Below are positions 19,144-27,304 of a stretch of 64,000 bases of DNA, piece by piece. The notes under the pieces were generated by a model, which had not been told where the DNA came from, searched no databases, and saw nothing but the letters and a program-made list of their open reading frames with translations. The DNA is from Geoanaerobacter pelophilus (GTDB taxonomy: Bacteria > Desulfobacterota > Desulfuromonadia > Geobacterales > DSM-12255). A program made the translations under genes and the position numbers. The stretch is taken from positions 124,001-188,000 of the forward strand of contig NZ_JAHCVJ010000002.1 of NCBI RefSeq assembly GCF_018476885.1, written 5' to 3'. Position 1 is the stretch's first letter, and the number at the start of each line of letters is the position of its first letter.

Positions 19144-19590
19144 ATGAGAGCAATAGTCATGCTGGCGACACTTATTTTGTCCGTCTCAATGCTTACCGGC
19201 TGCCAGTCGGCCGGGTATAAAGCCATCAACCCTGCTGAATATCAGCAGCTTCGCGCCAATTACGACATAACCTTCGGCTGGAACCAGAAAACCGGTCCGG
19301 ATTCCCTGCTGCTGGATGGATATGCCAAGAATAACCGCTACTTCGCGGTCAACGACCTCACGCTCACCGTGTCCCTTCTGTCGCAAAACGGTACAGAGAA
19401 GGCAACCACGAAACTGCTCGTTCACCCTTCCGAGCTGCGACAGTATGAAACCGCGGCATTTGTCATCGAGTTGCCGCTGAAACCGCAACCGGGCGATATC
19501 CTCCGTAATGTCTACAGTTATCGCGCCGTGGAAAATGGCGAAGATGGGTTTTTCTGGGTTAACAACTTTGAATTTCCGGCAACACCCTAG
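19144..19590 (+). CDS. Lipoprotein, 148 aa
   Basis: Start at ATG 19144 with AAAGGAGGAG immediately upstream. The signal peptide MRAIVMLATLILSVSMLTGC ends in a lipobox (LTGC, Cys20), so the mature protein should be lipid-anchored. The remaining 128 residues look like a single beta-rich domain (DSLLLDGYAKNNRYFAVNDLTLTVSLL, then ETAAFVIELPLKPQPGDILRNVYSYRA) similar in style to FxLYD-type or transglutaminase-accessory folds, but I cannot name a family. It has its own promoter at 19043-19054 and precedes an Fe-S protein gene by 39 bases. Confidence 0.8.
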   Translation: MRAIVMLATLILSVSMLTGCQSAGYKAINPAEYQQLRANYDITFGWNQKTGPDSLLLDGYAKNNRYFAVNDLTLTVSLLSQNGTEKATTKLLVHPSELRQYETAAFVIELPLKPQPGDILRNVYSYRAVENGEDGFFWVNNFEFPATP

Positions 19591-19629
19591 TCTCGCGCAC
19601 TGTGACCGGCCATTGAAAGGAGTGACCGC

Positions 19630-20472
19630 ATGACTCCTGGTAACATCCTGGCAGAGCTAGCAGCAGCGATCAAGCAGACAGTCAGCACCTCGCCGGGCAA
19701 CGAAATGCCGGGCGGTGGCCGCTATTTTGACGAGCCGTTGATAGGAGTGGCAGCAGGAAACGATCCGCTGTTCCTGCAGTACAAAGAGATCGTCGGCCCT
19801 TTTCACTGGCTGCCGAATGAGGTGATGGCACAGGCGGGATTCGGAACCCAGGTTACTCCGCTTTCAGTCATCTCCTGGGTGCTGCCGATCAACAGCGCCG
19901 TAAGGCTGAGCAACCGCCGGGAAAAACTCTTCCCGTCACGGGAATGGGCACTTACCAGGCATTTCGGCGAAATATTCAACTCCCAGCTGCGGCGTCAGGT
20001 CGTGGAGTGGTTAACGTCCCGCGGCATCAAGGCTGCGGCTCCGCTGCTGGTTGACGGCTGGAACAAAGCCAATGCTTCGCTTGGCGGGCTCACCTCCACC
20101 TGGTCGGAGCGACACGTTGCCTATGCAGCGAGACTGGGCACCTTCAGCCTCAATGACGGCTTTATCAGTGAACGCGGCATTGCCCACCGCCTCGGCAGCG
20201 TTGTCGCGGCCATCGAGCTACCGGCTTCACCAGGCCAGCTCAAAGGGGTCTATGACAACTGCCTCTATCACAACGTTGGCAGATGCGGGGTCTGCATCCC
20301 GCGCTGCCCGGTGAAAGCGCTCTCCAGCAAGGGACACGACAAAAACCTCTGCCGGGAGCATGTCTATATCACTGCCCAGCAGCAGGTGGGCCCAAGTTAC
20401 GGCGTCAACCAGACCGGCTGCGGCCTGTGCCAGACCGCCGTGCCATGCGAAGGGGTAAACCCCTGCAAATAG
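19630..20472 (+). CDS. 4Fe-4S protein related to epoxyqueuosine reductase (QueG-like)
   Basis: 280 residues. The C-terminal half has two cysteine clusters: CGVCIPRCPVKAL (with CREH downstream) and GCGLCQTAVPCEGVNPC, suited to two [4Fe-4S] centres. The segment TSTWSERHVAYAARLGTFSLNDGFISERG corresponds to the region before the ferredoxin part of QueG-like proteins (AxxAGLGxxG...T). It lacks an obvious cobalamin-binding region and the HEAT-like C terminus of true QueG, so I call it a relative, not queG. Its presence as a cytosolic iron-sulphur oxidoreductase of unknown substrate is the safe reading. GAAAGGAG lies upstream of the start. Confidence 0.75.
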   Translation: MTPGNILAELAAAIKQTVSTSPGNEMPGGGRYFDEPLIGVAAGNDPLFLQYKEIVGPFHWLPNEVMAQAGFGTQVTPLSVISWVLPINSAVRLSNRREKLFPSREWALTRHFGEIFNSQLRRQVVEWLTSRGIKAAAPLLVDGWNKANASLGGLTSTWSERHVAYAARLGTFSLNDGFISERGIAHRLGSVVAAIELPASPGQLKGVYDNCLYHNVGRCGVCIPRCPVKALSSKGHDKNLCREHVYITAQQQVGPSYGVNQTGCGLCQTAVPCEGVNPCK

Positions 20473-20478
20473 CCGGGT

Positions 20479-20506
20479 TTGCCAGGTTAACGAGTTGTGT
20501 TATCAT
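20479..20506 (+). promoter_or_regulatory. Possible sigma70 promoter before the coiled-coil gene pair
   Basis: TTGCCA (20479-20484), 16-base spacer, TATCAT (20501-20506), 33 bases before the start at 20539. Consensus-based call only. Confidence 0.4.
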
Positions 20507-20538
20507 ACAATCTACATTTTTATGAGTGGAGGTTTTGC

Positions 20539-20922
20539 ATGCGTAAATCAGTTCTCTTACTCTCGCTGGCTTTGGCTTTAACCAACGGCCCCGCATGGGC
20601 TGAAGCGGTTTCCGGAGGTACAGCGGCCCGGCTGAAGCAACTTGAGGAAAAGGCTAGCGAGGCCAAGTCAGGTAAAATCTCGGAATACGCCGCTGATTCA
20701 CTCAAGGACGCGGTGGCTGCCATTGCGGCAGCCCAGGCCGCGACCGCAGTCGGCAATGACAAGCTTAGCCAACAGAAGATAGAGCTGGCAACCCTGCTGC
20801 TGACCATTGCCGAAGCAAAAGGGGCGGAACGGGAACTGCTGGAACAGGTGGCGGTGCAACGCGTGGAGCTGAAAAAGCTCGAAGCCCAACTGGAGCGGTA
20901 TCTTCAGGGAGAGGAGAAGTGA
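20539..20922 (+). CDS. Small exported coiled-coil protein, 127 aa
   Basis: Start at ATG 20539 with GGAGG upstream. A signal peptide (MRKSVLLLSLALALTNGPAWAEA) is followed by an Ala/Glu/Lys-rich, almost wholly helical chain (LKQLEEKASEAKSGKISEYAADSLKDAVAAIAAAQAA ... VELKKLEAQLERYLQGEEK). This resembles periplasmic DUF4398-type or Lpp-like helical proteins. The following gene, one base later, encodes a longer protein of the same style, suggesting that the two work together in the envelope. No enzyme motif. Confidence 0.78.
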   Translation: MRKSVLLLSLALALTNGPAWAEAVSGGTAARLKQLEEKASEAKSGKISEYAADSLKDAVAAIAAAQAATAVGNDKLSQQKIELATLLLTIAEAKGAERELLEQVAVQRVELKKLEAQLERYLQGEEK

Positions 20923-20923
20923 T

Positions 20924-21697
20924 ATGAGAATTGCGATTGCAGCTGCCTTGATAACCTTTTCTGTTGGATCAACCTTTTCCTTTGCCGCTGACCGCGAGGG
21001 CTCGCGGCTTTTGATCGAAAAAAGCCAAACTGCGGTGGAACAGATGCGGGAAAAAGCCGGGGCAAACAAGGCCGCCACTGCAGATCTGGATACAGCGCTG
21101 AGATATCTCGACAAGGCGTCAGTAGCTCTCAAGCAAGGGGAAAAGATGTTTGGCGGGCTCGCCGACGAAGCCGAGCAAGAGATCCGTCACCAGGCGACAC
21201 TGGTGGAGTTGACCCTGAAATTGGCCGATTCGCGGCTTGAGCGAGCCAAAACCGAAGCCGAGCTGGCGGTTTTGCATAAAAAGGCGGACGCAGTTAAAGC
21301 AAAGGTCAAGGTTTTCGATGACCTGCGGGGCGAGATCGCCCGGCTCAAGGACGATCTTGCCAAAAACGACAAGGTGGGCAAAGAGCTGGCCGCCCTGAAA
21401 GCGGAACGTGATGCCCTTGCCGCTCAAGTGAAGCAGCTGAACACTGACCAAGAGCTTCGGGAGAAGCTTCAGGCAGAAAACGAAACCCTCAAGAAAGCAC
21501 TGGGCCAGTTGCAGGCAGAGTCCAAAAAAGCGGCGCCGCCGGAGCAAAGCGAAATCACCCAGCCGAAACCGAAGGAAGTTGCCTCGCCCCCGGTGAAACC
21601 GGCGCCGACCCCTGTTGCACCGGAACCGGATGCGGAGCAGAAGCCGCTACTGGAAGAGATCATCGTCCAGCCGGAAACCCCTGCCACCAGTAAGTAA
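20924..21697 (+). CDS. Exported coiled-coil protein with Pro-rich tail, 257 aa
   Basis: Signal peptide MRIAIAAALITFSVGSTFSFA, then a long helical region with heptad character (residues about 30-205: LDTALRYLDKASVALKQGEK, LADSRLERAKTEAELAVLHKK, LAALKAERDALAAQVKQLN). The last 50 residues are Pro/Lys/Glu-rich (PKPKEVASPPVKPAPTPVAPEPD), typical of a periplasm-spanning or wall-reaching linker. Starts one base after the preceding coiled-coil gene and stops three bases before the cupin gene. It looks like a paralogue-style partner of the upstream protein. Function unknown. Confidence 0.8.
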   Translation: MRIAIAAALITFSVGSTFSFAADREGSRLLIEKSQTAVEQMREKAGANKAATADLDTALRYLDKASVALKQGEKMFGGLADEAEQEIRHQATLVELTLKLADSRLERAKTEAELAVLHKKADAVKAKVKVFDDLRGEIARLKDDLAKNDKVGKELAALKAERDALAAQVKQLNTDQELREKLQAENETLKKALGQLQAESKKAAPPEQSEITQPKPKEVASPPVKPAPTPVAPEPDAEQKPLLEEIIVQPETPATSK

Positions 21698-21700
21698 CTT

Positions 21701-22048
21701 ATGAGCCAGGGTCTGGAAAACATCTTCGCCCACCTCCCGGACGCATCAGCCAGCGAGGTTTTCCATACCTTGTGCCAGCAGGGAGAGGTCCGGATCGAGC
21801 GGATCATCTCCCAGGGGCAGACAACCACCGCTGATGAGTGGTATGACCAGGACTGGGATGAATGGGTGCTGCTGCTTTCCGGAGGCGCGGAACTACAGCT
21901 CGGCGACAATGCCTCTCCCACAAGGATGAAGCCGGGCGACTACCTGCTGATCCCTTCCCGCACAAGGCACCGAGTCACCTGGACCGATCCGCAGGCCCAA
22001 ACCGTCTGGCTTGCTGTCCATTGGCGATCCTCTTCCAGTAACGGTTGA
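21701..22048 (+). CDS. Single-domain cupin protein
   Basis: 115 residues with a double-stranded beta-helix: DEWYDQDWDEWVLLLSGGAELQLGD (cupin motif 1 region, with Glu and Trp in place of the usual His pair) and MKPGDYLLIPSRTRHRVTWTD (motif 2, metal-ligand His in TRHRV). The motif 1 histidines are replaced, so metal binding would be altered or absent. Small proteins of this kind are often annotated as cupin 2 or phosphoribosylaminoimidazole-carboxylase-like stress proteins. The stop overlaps the coding start region of folK only in the non-coding part; folK begins 31 bases later. Confidence 0.8.
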   Translation: MSQGLENIFAHLPDASASEVFHTLCQQGEVRIERIISQGQTTTADEWYDQDWDEWVLLLSGGAELQLGDNASPTRMKPGDYLLIPSRTRHRVTWTDPQAQTVWLAVHWRSSSSNG

Positions 22049-22079
22049 AAAATCCTCTCTTTTATGCTCTAATCCGCAC

Positions 22080-22565
22080 GTGATTCACACGGTCTACATC
22101 GCCCTCGGATCAAACATCGGCGACCGGGAACTGCATCTGCTCAGGGCAGTGGCAGAGCTCGGCAAACTACCCGGATCGAGGATAACTGCGCTTTCAGGTT
22201 TCTACGAGACCGAGCCGGTCGGCCCTCCCCAGGACAACTTTTTGAATGCGGCGCTCTGCCTGGAAACGCCTCTGGAACCGGCAGAACTGCTTGCCAGGCT
22301 CCAGTGGATAGAAAGCGAGGTCTTTGGCCGCACCCGCGAAGAACGATGGGGGCCGCGCCGCATGGATCTTGATATCCTGCTCTTCGATGACCTGGTGCTC
22401 GACACCCCTGATCTGGTCATCCCCCATCCGCGGCTTCATGAGCGACGCTTTGCCCTGGTACCGCTGCAAGAAATCGCACCTGATGCCGTTCACCCGGGCC
22501 TCTGCAAAAAAGTAGGGCAACTGCTCCGCGCTGCCCCGGATACCGGAACTGTTAAGAAGATATAG
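22080..22565 (+). CDS. folK: 2-amino-4-hydroxy-6-hydroxymethyldihydropteridine pyrophosphokinase (HPPK)
   Basis: Transfers pyrophosphate from ATP to hydroxymethyl-dihydropterin in folate synthesis. 161 residues from the GTG at 22080; this start gives the usual HPPK length and begins directly with IHTVYIALGSNIGDRE. Other hallmarks: SGFYETEPVGPPQDNFLNAA, and the signature RWGPRRMDLDILLFDD with the catalytic Arg and Asp pair, then IPHPRLHERRFALVPLQEI. The longer in-frame version from 22011 lies inside the cupin gene and is unlikely. The Shine-Dalgarno site is weak. Confidence 0.93.
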   Translation: MIHTVYIALGSNIGDRELHLLRAVAELGKLPGSRITALSGFYETEPVGPPQDNFLNAALCLETPLEPAELLARLQWIESEVFGRTREERWGPRRMDLDILLFDDLVLDTPDLVIPHPRLHERRFALVPLQEIAPDAVHPGLCKKVGQLLRAAPDTGTVKKI

Positions 22566-22574
22566 GTAAATTCG

Positions 22575-22817
22575 ATGCGCATGCTGATATGGCTGATCCT
22601 GATCTATGTGGGCTTCAAGATTGTCAAAGGGTTCATTGCCAACCGCAAGACCGAAGAACCGGTTGCCAAGCCGGGCGAGGAAGCGGTGCGCGACCCGGTC
22701 TGCGGAGTCTACGTGGCCAAGGACGACGCGATTGTCGGCACCGTCGAAGGGGAGCGGATCTATTTCTGTTCCATGGAGTGCCTGGAGAAATATCGAGATC
22801 AATTAGAGCATAAGTAG
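22575..22817 (+). CDS. Membrane-anchored YHS-like metal-binding protein, 80 aa
   Basis: One N-terminal transmembrane helix (MLIWLILIYVGFKIVKGFI) is followed by a short linker and a YHS/TRASH-like module with DPVCGVYV near residue 42 and YFCSMECLEKYRDQ at the C terminus: three cysteines spaced as in metal-sensing or metal-handling YHS domains. It begins nine bases after folK. Similar small proteins are common in Geobacter-like genomes. Its metal and partner are not evident; an inner-membrane metallochaperone is plausible. Confidence 0.8.
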   Translation: MRMLIWLILIYVGFKIVKGFIANRKTEEPVAKPGEEAVRDPVCGVYVAKDDAIVGTVEGERIYFCSMECLEKYRDQLEHK

Positions 22818-22842
22818 CTACCATAACTAAAACACAAGAAAC

Positions 22843-22950
22843 GCGATTTTTTCGCTAGGTCAAGGCGCCAAGGAAGAGCACGGAGACGTAGTATTGCTAC
22901 GTCGCACAAGCGATGACGCAGGCAACGCCGAGATTGCGGAAAAGGCACGC
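22843..22950. repeat. Imperfectly palindromic ~108-nt intergenic element
   Basis: Centre GACGTAGTATTGCTACGTC (22885-22903) is a perfect hairpin, and the outer parts (GTCAAGGCGCCAAGG at the left; GGCAACGCCGAGATTGCGG at the right) pair imperfectly, as do the ends GCGATTTTTT and AAAAGGCACGC. The whole element can fold into one long hairpin on either strand. It fills the gap before the aldolase gene. Its central CTACGTCGCA matches the centre of the repeats at 42062, 54844 and 56210, suggesting a distant relationship. Confidence 0.65.
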
Positions 22951-22967
22951 TTCTAACCGGAGGGAAA

Positions 22968-23612
22968 ATGAAATTTTTTATCGACACAGCAGACGTAAAC
23001 GAAATCAAAGCAGCCCACGAGCTGGGACTGGTTGACGGCGTCACCACCAACCCGTCGCTGATTGCCAAGTCCGGGCGGAAATTCAAGGACGTGATCAAAG
23101 AGATCGTCTCCATTGTTGACGGACCGATCTCGGCCGAAGTCATCTCTCTTGACGCGCCGGGAATGATCAAAGAAGCCAAGGAACTGGTAAAGATCCACAA
23201 GAACATCGTGGTCAAGGTGCCGATGACCCCAGAAGGGCTCAAGGCAACCAAAGAGCTGACCAAGCTCAAGATCAAGACCAACGTCACCCTGATCTTCACC
23301 CCGATGCAGGCGCTCTTGGCAGCCAAGGCAGGCGCTACCTATGTGTCGCCGTTCGTTGGCCGTCTCGACGATATCTCCCAGGACGGCATGGGGATTATCG
23401 AAGAAATCCGGACCATCTTCGACAACTACGGCTACACTGCAGAAATCATCGTTGCCAGCATTCGCAACCCGGTCCATGTCCTCCAGTCAGCCATGATCGG
23501 CGCCGACGTCGCCACCATCCCCTACAGCGTCATGCTGCAGCTCGCCAAGCATCCACTGACCGACGCCGGGATCAAGAAATTCCTCGAAGACTGGGAAAAG
23601 GTCCCCAAGTAA
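22968..23612 (+). CDS. fsa: Transaldolase / fructose-6-phosphate aldolase-like protein
   Basis: 214 residues, the size of the short transaldolase/FSA subgroup. It forms a Schiff base with a ketose phosphate: active-site Lys in [15 protein letters not shown]. Other landmarks are the opening [59 protein letters not shown] and [12 protein letters not shown]. This group contains both pentose-phosphate transaldolases (TalC) and fructose-6-phosphate aldolases; sequence alone does not settle which. In an anaerobe with central pentose metabolism, transaldolase activity is the likelier role. GGAGG precedes the start, and a strong terminator follows. Confidence 0.92.
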   Translation: MKFFIDTADVNEIKAAHELGLVDGVTTNPSLIAKSGRKFKDVIKEIVSIVDGPISAEVISLDAPGMIKEAKELVKIHKNIVVKVPMTPEGLKATKELTKLKIKTNVTLIFTPMQALLAAKAGATYVSPFVGRLDDISQDGMGIIEEIRTIFDNYGYTAEIIVASIRNPVHVLQSAMIGADVATIPYSVMLQLAKHPLTDAGIKKFLEDWEKVPK

Positions 23613-23635
23613 CGTCAGAATTTACCGTAAACGCC

Positions 23636-23669
23636 AAGCGCCGCGCCCTAAAAGGAGCGGCGCTTTTTT
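23636..23669 (+). terminator. Rho-independent terminator after the aldolase gene
   Basis: AAGCGCCGC (23636-23644) pairs with GCGGCGCTT (23657-23665) and is followed by TTTT, 24 bases after the stop codon. Confidence 0.88.
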
Positions 23670-23688
23670 GTTGTGCTTGCCACTCGTT

Positions 23689-24786
23689 TCAGATTCCCGC
23701 TTGAGCGGCATAGCCTTCGGTCGAAGGGACCGGTGTTGAGACTTCAGGAGAAGCTGGATCGATAATATTTGGAATAGCCGGAACAACCGTAGGATTATCA
23801 TCCGCAGTGGCTAACGTAACGGTCATCCCGGTTACTTTACCGGTCCCGCTGCCAAAAGTAATCGTCACAATATCTCCGGATGAGGAGCTAAACGGAGTTG
23901 ATTTTGCTGCTACAAATCCGATTTTCCCAGGAATCGTCGTATTTGCTGAGGTCAGTGCCCCGGATAACACACTCCCCGGAGTGACCACAGGGTTCCCCAA
24001 GGCAGTCTCGTATCTGATGGACAAGGAAATGCCGCCGATCCGGTCCAATCCCCAGCCATAGACCGTCCAAACATTGGTGCCGGTCGCAGATATCGACACT
24101 GTACGGGTGGTTATTCGGGGAAGCGGGTCGTTGTTGTTGGCGTTAATGGCGGCAACCGGAATTGACAGAAGTGTACCAGCAGCGGCGTCATTGGATTTGA
24201 CCAGGATCCCGGAAACAGGATCTACCGAGATCCGATAGCTATCAAACAGTCCATCCATACCGCTGCCCGGCGTGATAGTGCCGGTAAAATAGTCATCGAC
24301 TCCAATGCCGTTCGGCAGCACCGCTCGCAGCGATGCAGTCAGCAAGGCACACTTGGCGCTATAGCCGCTGGTGATGGCAGCAAGCTGCTCAGGGGTAAAG
24401 CTGGAGAACAGTGTCGGCAGGTTTGCTGCACCGGAGGCAAGGGCAATGACGCTGGTGGTTATCGGGTTGATATTGGCCTTGCCGGCAGTTGGGGCAAGAG
24501 ACAGGTAGTAACCGTTGTTGCCGTGAACCGTTATCAGGAATGGCGCCGTTAGGCCGGTGACGTCAATCGAGTAACTGCCGTCAACCGGGTCGGTGGTTGC
24601 ATCCAGAGCTGACCTCCCCTCGGCATCCTTGAGTTTTACAATCTGCCCCGTAATCAACGCCCCCTCAGAGGCAGTCCCATAAACGGTTGCCACAGCTCCG
24701 CCCCCGCCGGAACCGCCGCAGCCTGCCAGACACAACACGGCAGCAGCAAGCAGCCCCAGCACCAAATTTATCATTCCCCTTCGCAT
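23689..24786 (-). CDS. Lipoprotein with cohesin-like C-terminal domain
   Basis: 365 residues from ATG 24786, with GGAGG six bases upstream; the longer frame to 24828 has no such site. The signal peptide MRRGMINLVLGLLAAAVLCLAGC ends in a lipobox (LAGC) followed by a Gly/Ser linker, so it is lipid-anchored. Residues about 30-110 look like a carboxypeptidase-regulatory-like beta domain (YGTASEGALITGQIVKLKDAEGR...DGSYSIDVTGL). Residues about 225-350 have the flavour of a cohesin or similar beta-sandwich (GGISLSIRYETALGNPVVTPGSVLSG...IGFVAAKSTPFSSSSGDIVTITF). Surface or periplasmic role unknown. A GC-rich stem-loop lies in its leader region. Confidence 0.8.
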   Translation of the reverse strand: MRRGMINLVLGLLAAAVLCLAGCGGSGGGGAVATVYGTASEGALITGQIVKLKDAEGRSALDATTDPVDGSYSIDVTGLTAPFLITVHGNNGYYLSLAPTAGKANINPITTSVIALASGAANLPTLFSSFTPEQLAAITSGYSAKCALLTASLRAVLPNGIGVDDYFTGTITPGSGMDGLFDSYRISVDPVSGILVKSNDAAAGTLLSIPVAAINANNNDPLPRITTRTVSISATGTNVWTVYGWGLDRIGGISLSIRYETALGNPVVTPGSVLSGALTSANTTIPGKIGFVAAKSTPFSSSSGDIVTITFGSGTGKVTGMTVTLATADDNPTVVPAIPNIIDPASPEVSTPVPSTEGYAAQAGI

Positions 24787-24894
24787 TGTTGCTCCTCCGT
24801 ATATATGCCCACAGCTCCTCTTAAACACGGCCCATTTGGTCGGCTCATAATCGGCACAGTACCTTGTCCTCTGTCATTTGAGTTAACGGGGTGC

Positions 24895-24943
24895 CCCCAT
24901 GACCCGCCCGCCCAGGCTTTCCGGGCGGTCGGAGTCCATGGGG
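24895..24943 (-). other. GC-rich stem-loop in the lipoprotein leader
   Basis: Nested inverted repeat: CCCCATGAC (24895-24903) with GTCCATGGGG (24934-24943, one bulged base) and CCGCCC (24904-24909) with GGGCGG (24923-24928). It lies about 110 bases upstream of the lipoprotein start and just downstream of the ATPase gene, so it could end the ATPase transcript or act as a structured leader. I could not match it to a known riboswitch. Confidence 0.4.
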
Positions 24944-24999
24944 CTGGTTGGTATCCATTTCAGATTATGCCTCTTCAAGGTGTGACTTCTTCGAAGTCT

Positions 25000-27183
25000 T
25001 TAAATATGGGATAATCCACAGACTTCATTGTAAAGGCTAATTAGGTGGTCAATTGTTAGATCAAGAATTGGCTCATACATAAACGAGTTTAGGTGGATGT
25101 TGGAACTCACTGTGATACTAACTTTTTCCAGTGTGCGCAGTTCGCGTGCAGAAGGAGTTAGAGCTGAGTACTCTTTTATAAGGTTGCCGAACTGTTCCTT
25201 TCCCTCAAACCAGTAGCTTGAATCTCTTTTTAGCCTGCGAAGCTCGGTAGTCAAAAATATCTCTGCTTGCATGCGTGTCGCGATAGACAGCAATACTTTG
25301 TCTTCCAGATTTAATCCATCATGTGTAGAGTGAGCACAAATTTCATTCGCTTTTGTGAAAAGTAAATCCTTCATGGATCGAGTGTTGCTAGAATCGTGAC
25401 TTGTTCCAAATAGACTATTGTAAATTGTCAGGTATTCACCAACAGTAATTGTGTCTGTATTATTCATCCAATGCAGAAGACTGGTAAGCGTCAGATAATC
25501 AGGGTCACTTTCTCCCTTGGTGTATTCAATCAAGTTCCGAATAAATGGAATAGTTGCACAAAGAATGCAATCACTAGTCGCTACATTGTTTTTCCATTTT
25601 CCAATGAAGTAATTTTTGATTCCCTCTGCTTTGGCAAGCGTGATGGAGGAACTGTTGCGGTTGGCCATAAGACATCTATCTCGGTGAACAAAGTTGTTTG
25701 CGAGAGTTCTGAAGAAGTCAAAATTGTGGGTCAGAATGATCTGGTAAAAATATCCGGTGTTGCAAAGGTCGTCCAAGTATTGGACGATGGCATGCTTGTT
25801 TTTGTAGTCAAATGAATCGGCAATATCATCGATAATAAAAATTGTCTCTTGGTTTGCCAGTTTTCTGGATTCAACTTCAAAAATAAAATTGAGGAGGTAG
25901 AGGGCGCGTTTTTCACCTTGGCTGAGAGTTTTAAGTTCAGATCGTTTCCATTCGACCATATCGGTGCCATCTCTGAAAGTAAATTTCAGCTCGGCTTTTT
26001 CTTTGCCTAGTACAGCCTGTGTTTGATTGGATATTGTGAGAGTAAAGGGCATATCTACAAAGCGATCATTGAAAAGCTCAACAGCTTCAGTCCATCTGGG
26101 CGCGGCCAGCGCAGCATCTGCTTCAATGCGTTCAAGTTCTTCTTTGTTTGCAGCATACGACTCAAGGTAAGTTGATGCATCTGTGTTGTTCTGGATGTAG
26201 TAGGACCAAAGGTCTTTGCGGAACTGCGCCTGATTCCGAGGTTGAAGTTTCTCTAAAATAAATTCAACCTGGGACGCTGAAAGGCTTTCTATGAGATCGG
26301 TTAGTGCCTGAGCTTGGGCGTTTTTGGCAAGGCTTGCGCGCAGTTTTTTAAGTTCCTCATCGCCATCAATTCTTGCATGGATTGCTTGTAGTTTCTGATT
26401 TAGGGCTTCTTTGTCAATGGAGTCTGACTCACCTCTCAGATGAACACGATGGCCTCCTGCAAAGTATCCCTGCTTGTCGAGTGTGGTAAATGATGTTTCA
26501 GCCTTCGTGGGATTGAAGACACCTTTTTGGTAAATCGTTCCGGCTTGACTAAAAAGTTCTTGGTAGCGTTCATTGAATTCGCTCGCCTTTGATATGAATT
26601 CCTGGCTTTTAAGAACTTCGATGGCTTTGGGGTCAAAAATGGTGTTGTATTCATATGGACTCAAGTCATCTTCGACAGTGGTTGCTTTAATTGTTCTAAT
26701 GCAAGTAGGGAAATCTCCTATAGCCCAGTCGTTAAGAATTTCTCGCTCTATTTCCTTTTTTGCGACCTTCGATGACTTCTGAAGAGAACCGATGAGCTTG
26801 TTTTTCTGCTTGTCGAGGTCGATAAGAAGCTCGTCGTATCTTGCCTTGCTTGCAGGGTTTACAAGAATATTTGTGATGGCAGGACTATCCGCTTTGATGT
26901 CGATTTCCGACTTAACAACATAGATTTCCTCCTTTTGAATAGCGTTACCATCCGACTCAACAACATACGTTGATGGACGGTTATAGCGCTCTTCTTTAGG
27001 TGCGTTTCCTTTTGCGAGATCTTCAAAAGTCTTTGAAAAAGACGTCTTCATCAATCCATTGGGAGCATAGATAGCGTAGGCTTTGGCTTTTGGTTTTATC
27101 GGGTTTGTTGAAGCAAAGTCAAATTCTTGATCCAAGGATTGGATGCCGTAGCAGTTTTTGAGGTTAATCTTTAAGATGTTCAT
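25000..27183 (-). CDS. Stand-alone ABC/SMC-type ATPase, PrrC/RloC-like (possible phage defence)
   Basis: 727 residues with a split ABC-type ATPase head: deviant Walker A APNGLMKTSF (40-49, Met replacing the GK glycine), signature LSQGEKRA (420-427), Walker B IFIIDDIADSFD (448-459) and H-loop LTHN (His486). Between them lies a largely helical, charged insert (120-360), as in AAA_13-type ATPases. The C-terminal 180 residues contain RNLIE (549-553) with histidines at 571 and 618/621, recalling the Arg-x3-Glu...His arrangement of PrrC/RloC anticodon nucleases, and a CILC pair just before. Base composition is clearly AT-richer than both flanks and no housekeeping partner adjoins, consistent with horizontal acquisition. 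Nuclease activity is an inference; an ATPase effector of another kind is possible. Confidence 0.75.
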   Translation of the reverse strand: MNILKINLKNCYGIQSLDQEFDFASTNPIKPKAKAYAIYAPNGLMKTSFSKTFEDLAKGNAPKEERYNRPSTYVVESDGNAIQKEEIYVVKSEIDIKADSPAITNILVNPASKARYDELLIDLDKQKNKLIGSLQKSSKVAKKEIEREILNDWAIGDFPTCIRTIKATTVEDDLSPYEYNTIFDPKAIEVLKSQEFISKASEFNERYQELFSQAGTIYQKGVFNPTKAETSFTTLDKQGYFAGGHRVHLRGESDSIDKEALNQKLQAIHARIDGDEELKKLRASLAKNAQAQALTDLIESLSASQVEFILEKLQPRNQAQFRKDLWSYYIQNNTDASTYLESYAANKEELERIEADAALAAPRWTEAVELFNDRFVDMPFTLTISNQTQAVLGKEKAELKFTFRDGTDMVEWKRSELKTLSQGEKRALYLLNFIFEVESRKLANQETIFIIDDIADSFDYKNKHAIVQYLDDLCNTGYFYQIILTHNFDFFRTLANNFVHRDRCLMANRNSSSITLAKAEGIKNYFIGKWKNNVATSDCILCATIPFIRNLIEYTKGESDPDYLTLTSLLHWMNNTDTITVGEYLTIYNSLFGTSHDSSNTRSMKDLLFTKANEICAHSTHDGLNLEDKVLLSIATRMQAEIFLTTELRRLKRDSSYWFEGKEQFGNLIKEYSALTPSARELRTLEKVSITVSSNIHLNSFMYEPILDLTIDHLISLYNEVCGLSHI

Positions 27184-27304
27184 TAGCTATCCCTATAATC
27201 AGTTATTGAAGTACGGCCAACTACTTATTGGCGAGTCCACAGCGACTGAGGAAGCACCCTCAGCCGGAATAATCATTACATTAAATTTATTGTGGTGCAG
27301 ACCT

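Noticed and set aside
24787-24999. GEMM (cyclic-dinucleotide) riboswitch before the lipoprotein gene
   Set aside because: The characteristic CAAACC and GGGUUACC/GGGUUGCC blocks are missing; only a CGGAAAGCC-like fragment matches.
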